Shown piece by piece: positions 8,750 to 17,897 of a stretch of 64,000 nucleotides of DNA (positions are counted from its first letter, which is position 1; each line of letters starts with the position of its first letter). Below the pieces are notes generated by a model. That model made no database searches, was not told where the DNA came from, and saw only the letters and a list, made by a program, of their open reading frames with translations. Source of the stretch: G965232465 sp965276005 (GTDB lineage: Bacteria > Pseudomonadota > Alphaproteobacteria > JAQWUY01); contig OZ254962.1 in the NCBI GenBank assembly GCA_965276005.1, positions 1,736,001 to 1,800,000 of the forward strand, written 5' to 3'. The position numbers and the translations under genes were made by a program.

Positions 8750-11700
8750 TTAATCATATAAGTTTAACCCCACTATGTCTTTGCCGTCCGCCATTTTGCG
8801 TAATAACGGGGAGAGCTGTTCCATTATTTCCAATTTCTTTTTGGTGCGGTCTTTCCACCCCAAGCCCAATGGCTGTAATAAGGTGGTTAGGTGTTTATCT
8901 TCGAAAACTTTCATGTTTAATATGTCATTGATAAATTGGTGTACGGCATCCGCCTGTAGTCCAAAATCAGAGGCAATTTTTTCGATTTCTGTGTTGTAGC
9001 TTTGCTTTTTAAATGCCTCGTACCCTTTATATATTTCGTCTTTCGACATACCATAATCGGTGGATAAGGTTTTAATATATTTGATAATGTCGCCCGCCTG
9101 ATCCATAAACTTAGAGTCAGAACGGATAATTTCCGCTAATTGATCGGGCGTAACCTCGTGCTTGTGTTTAGGTTTGGCGGTGTACTCAGAAATTAAATTC
9201 ATAATGTAATCATAATCAATATCAACGGATGCAAATAATACCAATTCCAGTTGGGCATTGTCAACTTCCGGGGGCTTAGATTCGGGGCTTTGTTGTCGCT
9301 TGCGTAACCGTTGGGCGGTGTCAATGTATGCCCCCCTGAACCCCTTAAAATCACTTTCGGAGACAATGGCATCAATTTCCGATTTATGCACATCGGTTAA
9401 ATCCGTGTATTGATCTAACTCGGTTTTTAATTTCTGAATCCTAGCGAATTTTTGTACAAATGTGGCACGGGCAATATCCCCTTTTAAATTATGTACATCC
9501 TCAGGGGTGGCGGACAAGCCTTTGGTGTGCATAAAGGCATCGAGTTGTTGTTTTTCTTCCGCTAATTCTGTAATAACTTCTGTGGCAGGTCGTACCAACC
9601 AGATTTTGCGTTGTTCCATATTGTCTGTGCCAGAAAACATTTCGATGGCTTCGTCGACCTTGTCCATTTGCTGGCGATAATCGATAATATGACCATATGG
9701 TTTGGTGTCATTTAAAATCCGATTGGTACGGGAAAACGCCTGTATCAACCCATGATGTTTTAAATTCTTATCCACATACAGGGTATTTAAATATTTCGAA
9801 TCAAACCCCGTTAGTAACATATCAACCACGATGGTAATATCGATTTTATTGGCGTGCGGATAATCAGTATTTGACCACTGTTGGTCTTTAATACGGGTTT
9901 GTATGTCCCAATAGTACAAATCAAAATCGCCAATACTGTGATTGGTTTTATATTTATCATTATAATCGGTAATAATTTTTGTTAGGGCTTGTTTCTTTTG
10001 TTCGGGGTTTTTCTTGTTGTCTTGGGTTTCCTGTATACAGTCCTCCGCATATTGTTTGTGTTGTGTATTGCCATCAGCCGGCGGGGAAAACACGCAAGCA
10101 ATATTTAAAGGCACAAAATCAGGGTCTTTTGCCAATTTTTCCGCTTGTGTGGTTTGAAATGTCTCATAATACTTTATGGCATTGTTAATCGATGCCGTAG
10201 CAAACAGAGCATTAAATCGCCGTTTATCCGTCGCCGCAGGGTGTTTTTGCAAAATGGATTTGACAACCGATTTTTTAGGCAATTTATCTGTTTTTGTATC
10301 GGTTTCTTCATCTGCTTTGAAATAATCCACATGGAATTTTAATACATTGCCATCCTCAATGGCATGGGTAATAGTATATTGATGTAACAGTTTTTTAAAC
10401 ACATCTTCTGTGGTATACAATGTTTTTTGTTCGCCTGTTACGGTTTTCTGTACAGCATTTTCTTCAAAAATAGGCGTCCCCGTAAAGCCAAACATTTGGG
10501 CGTTTGGGAAAAAGTCTTTAATGGCTTTATGATTATCACCAAATTGTGATCGGTGGCATTCGTCGAATATAAATACCATCCGTTTATCCTTGATGCTTTG
10601 TAACTGTTGTTTAAAAAATTCCCGTTGTTTTTGCCGTCTTGTACTGGTTGTATCGGTTTCTGTGTTTTTTTCCTTGTCCGTATCCACCCCTAAGGCAATA
10701 CCCAATTTTTGAATGGTCGTAACAATAACCTTGTCCGCATACTCTTCGGACAACAGACGATTAACCAAAGTTGCCGTATTGGTGTTTTCTTCCACACAGC
10801 CTTTTTGAAATTTGTTAAATTCCGCACGGGTTTGACGGTCTAAGTCCTTGCGATCGACCACAAACAAGCACTTATCTATATTGCTATCTTCTTTTAATAG
10901 TGTAGATGCTTTAAACGATGTTAAGGTCTTGCCACTGCCCGTCGTATGCCAAATATAGCCATTGCCATTGTTTTCCTCAATACATTTCACAATATTCTGC
11001 ACCGCATAGATCTGATAAGGACGCATCATCAATATTTTTTCTTCAGTGGCAACCAACACCATGTAACGACTTATCATTTTTGCCAGTTTACATTTTGACA
11101 AAAATACATCGGCAAATTTATCAATATGGGCAATTTTCTTATTGTCTGTATCGGCAAAATGATACATAGGCAAGAAGCGTTCATCCGCATCAAAAGTAAA
11201 GTGTTCGTCTTTATTGTTGGCAAAATACTGTGTGTCCCTGCCATTGCTGATAATAAACATTTGAATAAAACACATAATTGTTTTTGTATATCCATTGCCC
11301 ACATCGTTTTTATATTCGACAATCTGTTGCATAGCACGACGGGGGCTAATGTCATAGCCTTTTAATTCAATCTGTACCACAGGAATGCCATTCATTAACA
11401 AAATCACATCATACCGATGGTGGCTGTAATCCGTGTTTATGCGTAACTGATTGATGACTTCAAATTCATTTTTACACCAATCTTCAGTGTTTACCAAAGT
11501 GTAATATAATGGTGTGCCATCATCTCGTTCAAAATCTTGGCGTTTTCTTAATTTATGCGATGCGTGATAGACATTAGGGGTAATAATATCATCCAATAAT
11601 CGCTTGAATTCGCTATCTTCTAGTACGACATGATTTAAGCATTCAAAATGCCTGCGAAAATTTGCCTCCAAATCTTGCCTGTTGCGAATATCACTGCGAT

Positions 11701-11764
11701 AGGTGTATTTCAGTCCTTGCAGTTTTTCAATCAAATTATTTTCAATATTTTGTTCTTTTCTCAT
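8750..11764 (-). CDS. hsdR: Type I restriction enzyme ATPase/nuclease subunit
   Basis: About 1004 aa, normal HsdR length. The N-terminal nuclease shows HRYDVILLMNGIPVVQIELK, the D...ExK catalytic pattern. The motor follows with Walker A HTTGSGKT, helicase box DECHRSQFG, motif GFTGTP and a C-terminal RecA lobe with LLTGFDSKYLNTLYVDK and HGLIQAFSRTNR. A helical C-terminal region contacts the methylase. With HsdM and HsdS it translocates and cuts unmodified DNA. It is transcribed first in the island. Start taken at ATG 11764 (MRKEQNIENN); an in-frame GTG at 11773 is possible. No inactivating change is seen. Confidence 0.95.
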   Translation of the reverse strand: MRKEQNIENNLIEKLQGLKYTYRSDIRNRQDLEANFRRHFECLNHVVLEDSEFKRLLDDIITPNVYHASHKLRKRQDFERDDGTPLYYTLVNTEDWCKNEFEVINQLRINTDYSHHRYDVILLMNGIPVVQIELKGYDISPRRAMQQIVEYKNDVGNGYTKTIMCFIQMFIISNGRDTQYFANNKDEHFTFDADERFLPMYHFADTDNKKIAHIDKFADVFLSKCKLAKMISRYMVLVATEEKILMMRPYQIYAVQNIVKCIEENNGNGYIWHTTGSGKTLTSFKASTLLKEDSNIDKCLFVVDRKDLDRQTRAEFNKFQKGCVEENTNTATLVNRLLSEEYADKVIVTTIQKLGIALGVDTDKEKNTETDTTSTRRQKQREFFKQQLQSIKDKRMVFIFDECHRSQFGDNHKAIKDFFPNAQMFGFTGTPIFEENAVQKTVTGEQKTLYTTEDVFKKLLHQYTITHAIEDGNVLKFHVDYFKADEETDTKTDKLPKKSVVKSILQKHPAATDKRRFNALFATASINNAIKYYETFQTTQAEKLAKDPDFVPLNIACVFSPPADGNTQHKQYAEDCIQETQDNKKNPEQKKQALTKIITDYNDKYKTNHSIGDFDLYYWDIQTRIKDQQWSNTDYPHANKIDITIVVDMLLTGFDSKYLNTLYVDKNLKHHGLIQAFSRTNRILNDTKPYGHIIDYRQQMDKVDEAIEMFSGTDNMEQRKIWLVRPATEVITELAEEKQQLDAFMHTKGLSATPEDVHNLKGDIARATFVQKFARIQKLKTELDQYTDLTDVHKSEIDAIVSESDFKGFRGAYIDTAQRLRKRQQSPESKPPEVDNAQLELVLFASVDIDYDYIMNLISEYTAKPKHKHEVTPDQLAEIIRSDSKFMDQAGDIIKYIKTLSTDYGMSKDEIYKGYEAFKKQSYNTEIEKIASDFGLQADAVHQFINDILNMKVFEDKHLTTLLQPLGLGWKDRTKKKLEIMEQLSPLLRKMADGKDIVGLNLYD

Positions 11765-12000
11765 TGTGTACACTTTTTATATTTACCACTTAAATATAGT
11801 ATACCTGATAAAAATAACTTTTACAAGATAATGACACAAAAAAGAAATGGTATTTATGTATTGACAAATATGAAAAAATCGGCTAACGCAAAATCCTGTT
11901 TTATATTAGTCGAAAAATGTATATACGAAGAACTATTGAAACAACTGACCGCACCCCAGTGTTTGATCCAGTTTTAGGTTAGTGGTTTTTTGTTGTATTG

Positions 12001-12125
12001 TCAATAATATTTTTCATGTAGCACAGCGGAATGATGGATATTATTGACAATGGGCTTTGACACTGGGGGTTTGTAGCCCAATGTACTGTGGGGGCGGATG
12101 TGGTTGTATTCGTATCCGTTTTGGT
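12001..12125 (-). mobile_element. Remnant of an IS3-type transposase C-terminus
   Basis: The minus strand encodes NGYEYNHIRPHSTLGYKPP, the hallmark end of the integrase core of IS3-group transposases, then a short tail. Nothing upstream in frame continues the integrase domain, so only the last 25 or so conserved residues remain. It separates the restriction island from the malonate operon. The stretch 11774-12000 holds no gene I trust, only a doubtful 48-codon ORF at 11831-11977. Confidence 0.65.
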
Positions 12126-12225
12126 CTGCATCGTCTGGGTGGGCTGTTACACACAAATATTTTGGGTAGCACCTTGTTTGTCGCCGTATCTGGGTCATCA
12201 GCGGCAACATTACATTTCATATGGA

Positions 12226-13557
12226 CTATAATACAGCTTTGCCCATGATTTTATCGGGAAGCCAAGTAACCAGCTCTGGGAATATGGATAAGATAATAAT
12301 ACACAACACCATACATGCAACAAACGGCAGTGACCCTTTTAGTATGGTCTTTAAGGGAATATCCGGGGCAATGCCGTTAATCACATACAAGTTTAAACCC
12401 ACAGGCGGTGTAATCAAGCCAATTTCCATGTTTATGGTCAGGATAACCGCAAACCAATACGGGTCGAAACCGGCACTTGTGATAATTGGTAACAAGATAG
12501 GGACGGACATAATAATAACCGCCACAGGAGGCAAAAAGAACCCCGCACACAACAAGAAAATATTGATGGCAAGCATCAATACCCATGGGGATAGATTTAA
12601 GGCTGATATGTATTGTGCAATGGACTGGGCGACGAATAAGTTGGACAACATGAACGCATACACGCCCGCCGCCCCGATAATAAACAAAATCATAACACTT
12701 TCCCGTGTGGTATCACGGAATATGTGCCAGATGTCTTTAAACGATACCAATTTATAAATGATTGCCGCCACCACCATACTCATTAACGCCCCAACCGCAG
12801 CGGTTTCAGATGGGGTTGCCACCCCGCCATACAACGCATATAATACCCCTATGATAATCAATATAAAAGGCAATGCCCGGGGCAGAATAGCACATTTCTC
12901 CGCCCAAGTATAACGCACATATCCCAAAGCCACCTGAGCAGACCCTTGTCGCCATGTATCAAAAACCGCCCACACCATAAACAATGTCACCAATAACACA
13001 CCGGGGACAACCCCCGCCAAAAACAACCGCCCAATAGAAGTTTCGGTGGCAATGCCATACACAATCATAGTCACAGACGGGGGGATTAAAATACCTAATG
13101 TACCCCCCGCCGCAATAGACCCAGTGGCAACCCCTTTGGGATAGCCCCGTTTAAGCATCTCAGGAATACCCATTTTGCCAATGGCAGCACAAGTGGCAGG
13201 CGACGACCCAGACATAGCGGCAAACAACGCACACGCCCCTAAGTTAGAGACAACCAAGCTGCCGGGAACACGGGTCAACCACCGTGCCAAAGATTCATAC
13301 AAATCCGCACCCGCACGAGTCGACGCCACCGTTGCCCCCATCAAAATAAACATAGGGATCGACAACAGGGCAAAACTATCCAATTTGGCAAACAACAATT
13401 CTGGAAAAAGTGCCAACGCCCCAAACCCATCAAACAGCACCAAAAAAAGCCCAGACGATACCAACAACCCAGATGCAACAGAAATACCAGAAAACAAAAT
13501 AAGCGTGGTAAACAACGCCACCAAAACCGCAATCATCAAAGGGTCTAATTCAAACAT
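12226..13557 (-). CDS. matM: TRAP transporter large permease (DctM type, malonate)
   Basis: 443 aa with about twelve hydrophobic segments. It shows the DctM hallmarks SIPMFILMGATVA, MSGSSPATCAAIGKMGIPEM, AAGGTLGILIPPSVTMIVYG and, near the end, NMEIGLITPPVGLNLYVING. It forms the sodium-driven translocation pore of a TRAP importer. It follows matQ by 3 bp and is the last gene of a six-gene operon with malonate enzymes, so the substrate is probably malonate or another small dicarboxylate. The family is certain; the substrate is inferred from context. Confidence 0.93.
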   Translation of the reverse strand: MFELDPLMIAVLVALFTTLILFSGISVASGLLVSSGLFLVLFDGFGALALFPELLFAKLDSFALLSIPMFILMGATVASTRAGADLYESLARWLTRVPGSLVVSNLGACALFAAMSGSSPATCAAIGKMGIPEMLKRGYPKGVATGSIAAGGTLGILIPPSVTMIVYGIATETSIGRLFLAGVVPGVLLVTLFMVWAVFDTWRQGSAQVALGYVRYTWAEKCAILPRALPFILIIIGVLYALYGGVATPSETAAVGALMSMVVAAIIYKLVSFKDIWHIFRDTTRESVMILFIIGAAGVYAFMLSNLFVAQSIAQYISALNLSPWVLMLAINIFLLCAGFFLPPVAVIIMSVPILLPIITSAGFDPYWFAVILTINMEIGLITPPVGLNLYVINGIAPDIPLKTILKGSLPFVACMVLCIIILSIFPELVTWLPDKIMGKAVL

Positions 13558-13560
13558 ATG

Positions 13561-14145
13561 TTACTCCTGTTGTTTGTCGTTGTTTGGCGTATTGTGTGTG
13601 TTTAGGTAATCGTTAATATCTTTGCCTTGTACACACAAGATAAGGTCGGATAGTAGCTGTATCCCCATTGCTCCAAATCCGATGGGTATGACACTGTACG
13701 GTATCCACAAAGACACGCCCCAAACCGTGTCAGAAGTCAAATTTCTATGCCACGCATACAGAAAATTTTCCGCCCCATAAATCCCCATCACCGCCACCAC
13801 AATCAGGGTCAATGCTGTGGTTACAGATTGTAAAATCCGCCTGTGCTTATGGGACAGCAACAACGGCACAAAGTCCATATGCACATGCCCCCGTGTCATC
13901 TGTACATAAGGAATACCCAATACAGTTGCGGCAATAACTAAATATACCACCATTTCCGTTTGCCAGACAGTCGATTGCCCTAGTACCTTACGCAAAAAAA
14001 TCATTTGGCATGTAATCAATACAGACAGCACAATCATACCAGCAGACACCACACCAAATACCGTAGACAGCCTGTGAACAGTGCGATGAAACATATCCCA
14101 TTTACTATGGGGTGGGACATTGGGTGGGGGTTGAGGGGTATTCAT
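13561..14145 (-). CDS. matQ: TRAP transporter small permease (DctQ type)
   Basis: 194 aa with four membrane segments. The family motif region is QMIFLRKVLGQSTVWQTEMV followed by YLVIAATVLGIPYVQMTRGHVHMDFV. The N-terminus is proline-rich (MNTPQPPPNVPPHSKWD) and the C-terminus hydrophilic. DctQ proteins scaffold the large permease. It sits between matP and matM in the same orientation with short gaps, as expected for a three-component TRAP system. Confidence 0.92.
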   Translation of the reverse strand: MNTPQPPPNVPPHSKWDMFHRTVHRLSTVFGVVSAGMIVLSVLITCQMIFLRKVLGQSTVWQTEMVVYLVIAATVLGIPYVQMTRGHVHMDFVPLLLSHKHRRILQSVTTALTLIVVAVMGIYGAENFLYAWHRNLTSDTVWGVSLWIPYSVIPIGFGAMGIQLLSDLILCVQGKDINDYLNTHNTPNNDKQQE

Positions 14146-14178
14146 GGGGGAACCTGCTTGTATAGTGTGTTTTTATGT

Positions 14179-15165
14179 TTATTTGACAGACAATGCCATA
14201 TTTAGTAGTGCCTGTCCATTGGGGGTTTCTTTGACAAATGCCACATAAGAAGAATTTTTTGCCACTTCACGCCATGCCTCGAAGTCGGCTGGGGTCATTT
14301 CGGCAATTTCCACCCCGGCTTTGCGAAAAACTTCCACAGAAACATTATCAATTTCTTTTGCCCGTTGCAAATAGTACATCTGTGCTTTTTTGGCACCTTG
14401 TAGCAACGCATTTTGTTGTGCGGGTGTTAATCTATCGAACTTAGATTTGTGCATTATCAGCGGTTGATACATAAACCACAACGCTGTATCACCGGCGGCT
14501 GTATAACATTTTACTTGTTCATAAATACGGTATGATACAAAACTGGAAGACGATGTGTTCGCCGCCATTAATACACCCGTTTGCAATGCACTGTAAATTT
14601 CAGAAGACGCCATAGATGTAATCGATGCCCCCGCCGCCGCAAACATTTGGTTAAACGCTTTACCTGCTCCACGAATAGACAAGCCTTTGACATCCGCCGG
14701 CTTGGTGATACATTTGTCTTTGCCGACAAAACCGCCGGCTAAGTACCCGTGTACTAGGGGTATCACATCATCGCTCGCCATCATTTTTTCAATCTCTGCC
14801 ATAAACGGAGAACGGCTTAAACGGTCGCCATGATCGTGGTTTCTAACCATACCGGGCATCAAAGTCAGGTTGTACGCAGGTTGAAAACCAGAAGCGTACG
14901 CCAACGGTACAACCGACATATCCAAACGACCTTTGTTAATGGCACCGTATTGTTCCTTAGGCTTAAACAACGATTTACTGGGATAAATTTTAATTTTTAA
15001 ATCCACATCCGCCGCCGCTACATAGTCCGCTACTATCTGTGCCACTTGATGCCGTACATCTTTGGTAGACCACTGGTGACTCAGTTTCAAGGTCTCCGCT
15101 CGTACCACACCGATGGCAAGCACGGATACCAAAACAGCCGATATTTTTTGTATAAATTTTTTCAT
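14179..15165 (-). CDS. matP: TRAP transporter periplasmic binding protein (DctP type, malonate)
   Basis: 328 aa. A signal peptide of about 23 residues (MKKFIQKISAVLVSVLAIGV) is followed by the DctP fold: LKLSHQWSTKDVRHQVAQ, RLDMSVVPLAYASG, then LSIRGAGKAFNQMFAAAGAS and ALQTGVLMAANTSSSSF. AGGAGA lies 6 nt before ATG 15165. It captures the substrate in the periplasm and delivers it to MatQM. It lies just downstream of malonyl-CoA synthetase, so malonate is the likely ligand. Confidence 0.92.
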   Translation of the reverse strand: MKKFIQKISAVLVSVLAIGVVRAETLKLSHQWSTKDVRHQVAQIVADYVAAADVDLKIKIYPSKSLFKPKEQYGAINKGRLDMSVVPLAYASGFQPAYNLTLMPGMVRNHDHGDRLSRSPFMAEIEKMMASDDVIPLVHGYLAGGFVGKDKCITKPADVKGLSIRGAGKAFNQMFAAAGASITSMASSEIYSALQTGVLMAANTSSSSFVSYRIYEQVKCYTAAGDTALWFMYQPLIMHKSKFDRLTPAQQNALLQGAKKAQMYYLQRAKEIDNVSVEVFRKAGVEIAEMTPADFEAWREVAKNSSYVAFVKETPNGQALLNMALSVK

Positions 15166-15192
15166 TGTATTCTCCTATAATAAAATATAAAT

Positions 15193-16722
15193 TTACGATA
15201 CAAATGTATCCTGATACATATCCCGCAATACTTTTTTCTGCACTTTACCCATAGTATTACGGGGCAATTTGTCGATAAAATAGATTTTTTTTGGGTGTTT
15301 AAATTTTGCCAATCTGTGTTTTACCGCTTCGCATACGGATTGTTCGGTCAATGTGTGCGGGGTTTGCGGCACAATAACCGCAACCACGCCTTCGCCAAAA
15401 TCAGCATGAAACACCCCAATAACAGCGGATTCCACAACACCCGCCACATCGTTAAGCACGCTTTCTACTTCCTTTGGATACACATTGTAGCCGCCCGAAA
15501 TGATCACATCTTTGCTGCGACCGACTATGGATATATACCCCTGTTCATCGATGGTTGCCAAATCCCCAGTGATAAAAAAACCGTTTTTACGCAGCTCTTG
15601 TTGGGTTTTTTCCGGCATTTGCCAATAGCCTTGAAACACATTGTCCCCCCGTATTTCTAACATACCCACCGTGTTTACAGGCACTTCGACTCCATCATTT
15701 TTAAGGTCGGTTATACGCACTTCTACACCGGGTAAAGCAAACCCAACAGTACTCGCCCGGCGTTCCCCCTCGTATGGATTAGAAGTATTCATACCCGTTT
15801 CGGTCATACCATAGCGTTCGATAATCGAGTGCCCTGTTTTTTGTTGCCACTGTATGTGGGTTTCGGCTAACATAGGGGCAGACCCAGAAATGAAAACACG
15901 CATATTTTTAGTAGTTTCCGGGGATAGGTTGCGATGGAACAACAAGCGGGTATAGAATGTAGGCACCCCCATTAAAGCAGTGGATACGGGCATGGCATCG
16001 ACAATGGTATCCGCATCGAATGTCCGCATATAACGGACCGCAGCCCCCGCCACCAGCGTTACATGTAACGCCACAAACAAACCGTGTACATGAAATATGG
16101 GCAAGGCATGAATCAAAATATCATCAGCCCCAAACCGCCAATATTGTTTTAAGGCGATGGCGTTGCTGTGTAAGTTTGCGTGCGACAACATCGCCCCTTT
16201 CGAACGCCCTGTGGTACCAGATGTATATAAAATCGCTGCTAGGTCGTATTTGCCCCGTGCCACAGCGTCTATTCCCCCCGGGTACTGTGCCGCCAGTTGG
16301 CACAAGCTACCGCCGCCTTGTGCATCCATAGTTTGCACCGACCCCACAGCACATTTTTGAGCAATGGGCGTCAGCTGAGACATGCCGTCCACATCACAGA
16401 CAAACACAGCGGGGCGGGCATCGCCCAAAAAGTACTCGATTTCTGTGGGGGTATATGCGGTATTTAAAGGCAAAAACACCCCGCCGGCAATGATAGTCCC
16501 CAAATACAATTGCACAACTTCTATGGACTTAGGCACCTGTACCGCCACCCTGTCGCCAGCCGTAACACCCAAAGCTATTAACGCCTGTGCATAACATTCC
16601 GCATTGTGAAACAAAGTGCCATATGTCACCTGCGTGCCATTGTCCAAATAAGCAAAAACAGCGTCCTCTCGCCCTAGTGATGCCTGTCGTAAGCTCTGTG
16701 CCAAGTAATTATGTGTATACAT
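15193..16722 (-). CDS. matB: Malonyl-CoA synthetase
   Basis: 509 aa adenylate-forming ligase. The ATP motif LYTSGTTGRSKGAMLSHANL is followed by the MatB-typical HALPIFHVHGLFVALHVTL, then ERYGMTETGMNTSNPYEGER, the hinge GRSKDVIISGGYNVYPKEVE and the catalytic lysine region PRNTMGKVQKKVLRD. It makes malonyl-CoA from malonate, CoA and ATP in the cytosol. The chosen start (MYTHNYLAQ) has an AAAAGAG ribosome site; a longer frame to 16815 would overlap the preceding gene. Product and substrate are consumed by the decarboxylases encoded just upstream. Confidence 0.92.
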   Translation of the reverse strand: MYTHNYLAQSLRQASLGREDAVFAYLDNGTQVTYGTLFHNAECYAQALIALGVTAGDRVAVQVPKSIEVVQLYLGTIIAGGVFLPLNTAYTPTEIEYFLGDARPAVFVCDVDGMSQLTPIAQKCAVGSVQTMDAQGGGSLCQLAAQYPGGIDAVARGKYDLAAILYTSGTTGRSKGAMLSHANLHSNAIALKQYWRFGADDILIHALPIFHVHGLFVALHVTLVAGAAVRYMRTFDADTIVDAMPVSTALMGVPTFYTRLLFHRNLSPETTKNMRVFISGSAPMLAETHIQWQQKTGHSIIERYGMTETGMNTSNPYEGERRASTVGFALPGVEVRITDLKNDGVEVPVNTVGMLEIRGDNVFQGYWQMPEKTQQELRKNGFFITGDLATIDEQGYISIVGRSKDVIISGGYNVYPKEVESVLNDVAGVVESAVIGVFHADFGEGVVAVIVPQTPHTLTEQSVCEAVKHRLAKFKHPKKIYFIDKLPRNTMGKVQKKVLRDMYQDTFVS

Positions 16723-16759
16723 TAAAACGCTCTTTTCTATGTGCCTTATACATGTGCTG

Positions 16760-17893
16760 TTACGATGCCAAAATATCAGATATAGTGTCGGATATGGCAA
16801 TTTTGTTGTGTTCAAAATACTGGTGTATATTGTGTTCTACGGTGTCTAATCGGTAGCGGTAATTGACCATACACCCATAGGATTCCTCCATGCGATTTTC
16901 ATCGGCAAGTATCTGAATATTGTGAAACTCTGCCCCATTGCCTAGATGAAAATGTGCCACCCTGTTCGGAGAGTGTCGACAGTTGGGCTGGATAATATAT
17001 TTGGCAATAATTTTTTGCATAATACGGGCGTTTTCATATACTGTATTTTTTTTGTCTTTGCTGGCATGTAGCATCTGTATTGTGTGTTGCTCTTTTGTAT
17101 CCAAAATCCCTGTATTATCTTGTGCTGCCGCCCAATCTGTAAAATGAGGAATCGGCGACAAGGTCACAAAAGTATCGATATGGGGATATGTGCATTGTAT
17201 AGTTTTCACCACTTGTTTTATCAGCAAATTGCCAAAACGGATACCCGTTAGTCCTTTGTGGCTTTTTGATATACCGTAAAATACGGCGGTGTCGGTGATA
17301 CTGGGGGCAGCAATTTTCCTGTCGCTAACACGGGCTAAAATAGCCTGTGCCAAATGGGGCGTGTTCTGCATCAGGGCGACCTCTGTAAAAATTAGGGGTT
17401 CGTCCCCTAACAGCGGGTGAAAATAGGCATACATTAGCCTGTCTGACCAAATAATGCGGTTTTTTAAATCCGCTAGCCCATCGATGCGATGAATCGCTTC
17501 ATAAGCGATGATTTTTTGCAAAATCGCTTTAGGCGTTTTGTCCCAAACAATGCGTTCAAACCTCAGACAACAGCGGTTAAACACAATCTGTAAAAATGTC
17601 TTAAATATATCGTCCAAAGGGTGTAATGCGGGGTATTGTGGGATAAAATCCAATAAATCCTGTCGCATGTGTATCAATTTCAGCGTATGATCTGATGGGG
17701 CTTGCAACAAACACAGCCCCTTATATCCCCACAGCCCCTGTGTATCGGCTTGCTTAAAAAAGGCGTATTTTGCCCGGTTATCAAGGTGGGCGTATGTATC
17801 CATAACTTGTTGTGCCAAAACCAGTCGTTTATGTTCGCTACGACATGTTAACAAGTGCTGGTATATAGGCAATATGGCGGGGTTAGTGTGCAT
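16760..17893 (-). CDS. Malonyl-CoA decarboxylase, paralogue 2
   Basis: 377 aa of the malonyl-CoA decarboxylase family (MatA/MLYCD), which yields acetyl-CoA and CO2. An N-terminal helical region is followed by the catalytic acetyltransferase-like domain: LGDEPLIFTEVALMQ, VFYGISKSHKGLTGIRFGN, SPIPHF and, near the end, HFHLGNGAEFHNIQ with YGCMVNYRY. The conserved serine in YGIS and the histidine before LGNGA correspond to the catalytic pair of this family, so the protein looks active. It starts 4 nt after the stop of a longer paralogue, giving a tandem pair. It lacks roughly 60 N-terminal residues present in the upstream copy. Confidence 0.87.
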   Translation of the reverse strand: MHTNPAILPIYQHLLTCRSEHKRLVLAQQVMDTYAHLDNRAKYAFFKQADTQGLWGYKGLCLLQAPSDHTLKLIHMRQDLLDFIPQYPALHPLDDIFKTFLQIVFNRCCLRFERIVWDKTPKAILQKIIAYEAIHRIDGLADLKNRIIWSDRLMYAYFHPLLGDEPLIFTEVALMQNTPHLAQAILARVSDRKIAAPSITDTAVFYGISKSHKGLTGIRFGNLLIKQVVKTIQCTYPHIDTFVTLSPIPHFTDWAAAQDNTGILDTKEQHTIQMLHASKDKKNTVYENARIMQKIIAKYIIQPNCRHSPNRVAHFHLGNGAEFHNIQILADENRMEESYGCMVNYRYRLDTVEHNIHQYFEHNKIAISDTISDILAS

Positions 17894-17897
17894 ACTT

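Noticed and set aside
11831..11977. 48-codon ORF starting MTQKRNGIYVLTNMKKSANA
   Set aside because: No recognisable family, no ribosome site, in AT-rich DNA beside a transposase remnant.
12221..13609. Long plus-strand ORFs opposite the TRAP permease genes
   Set aside because: Complement of a strongly conserved minus-strand membrane gene; low-complexity composition typical of shadow frames.
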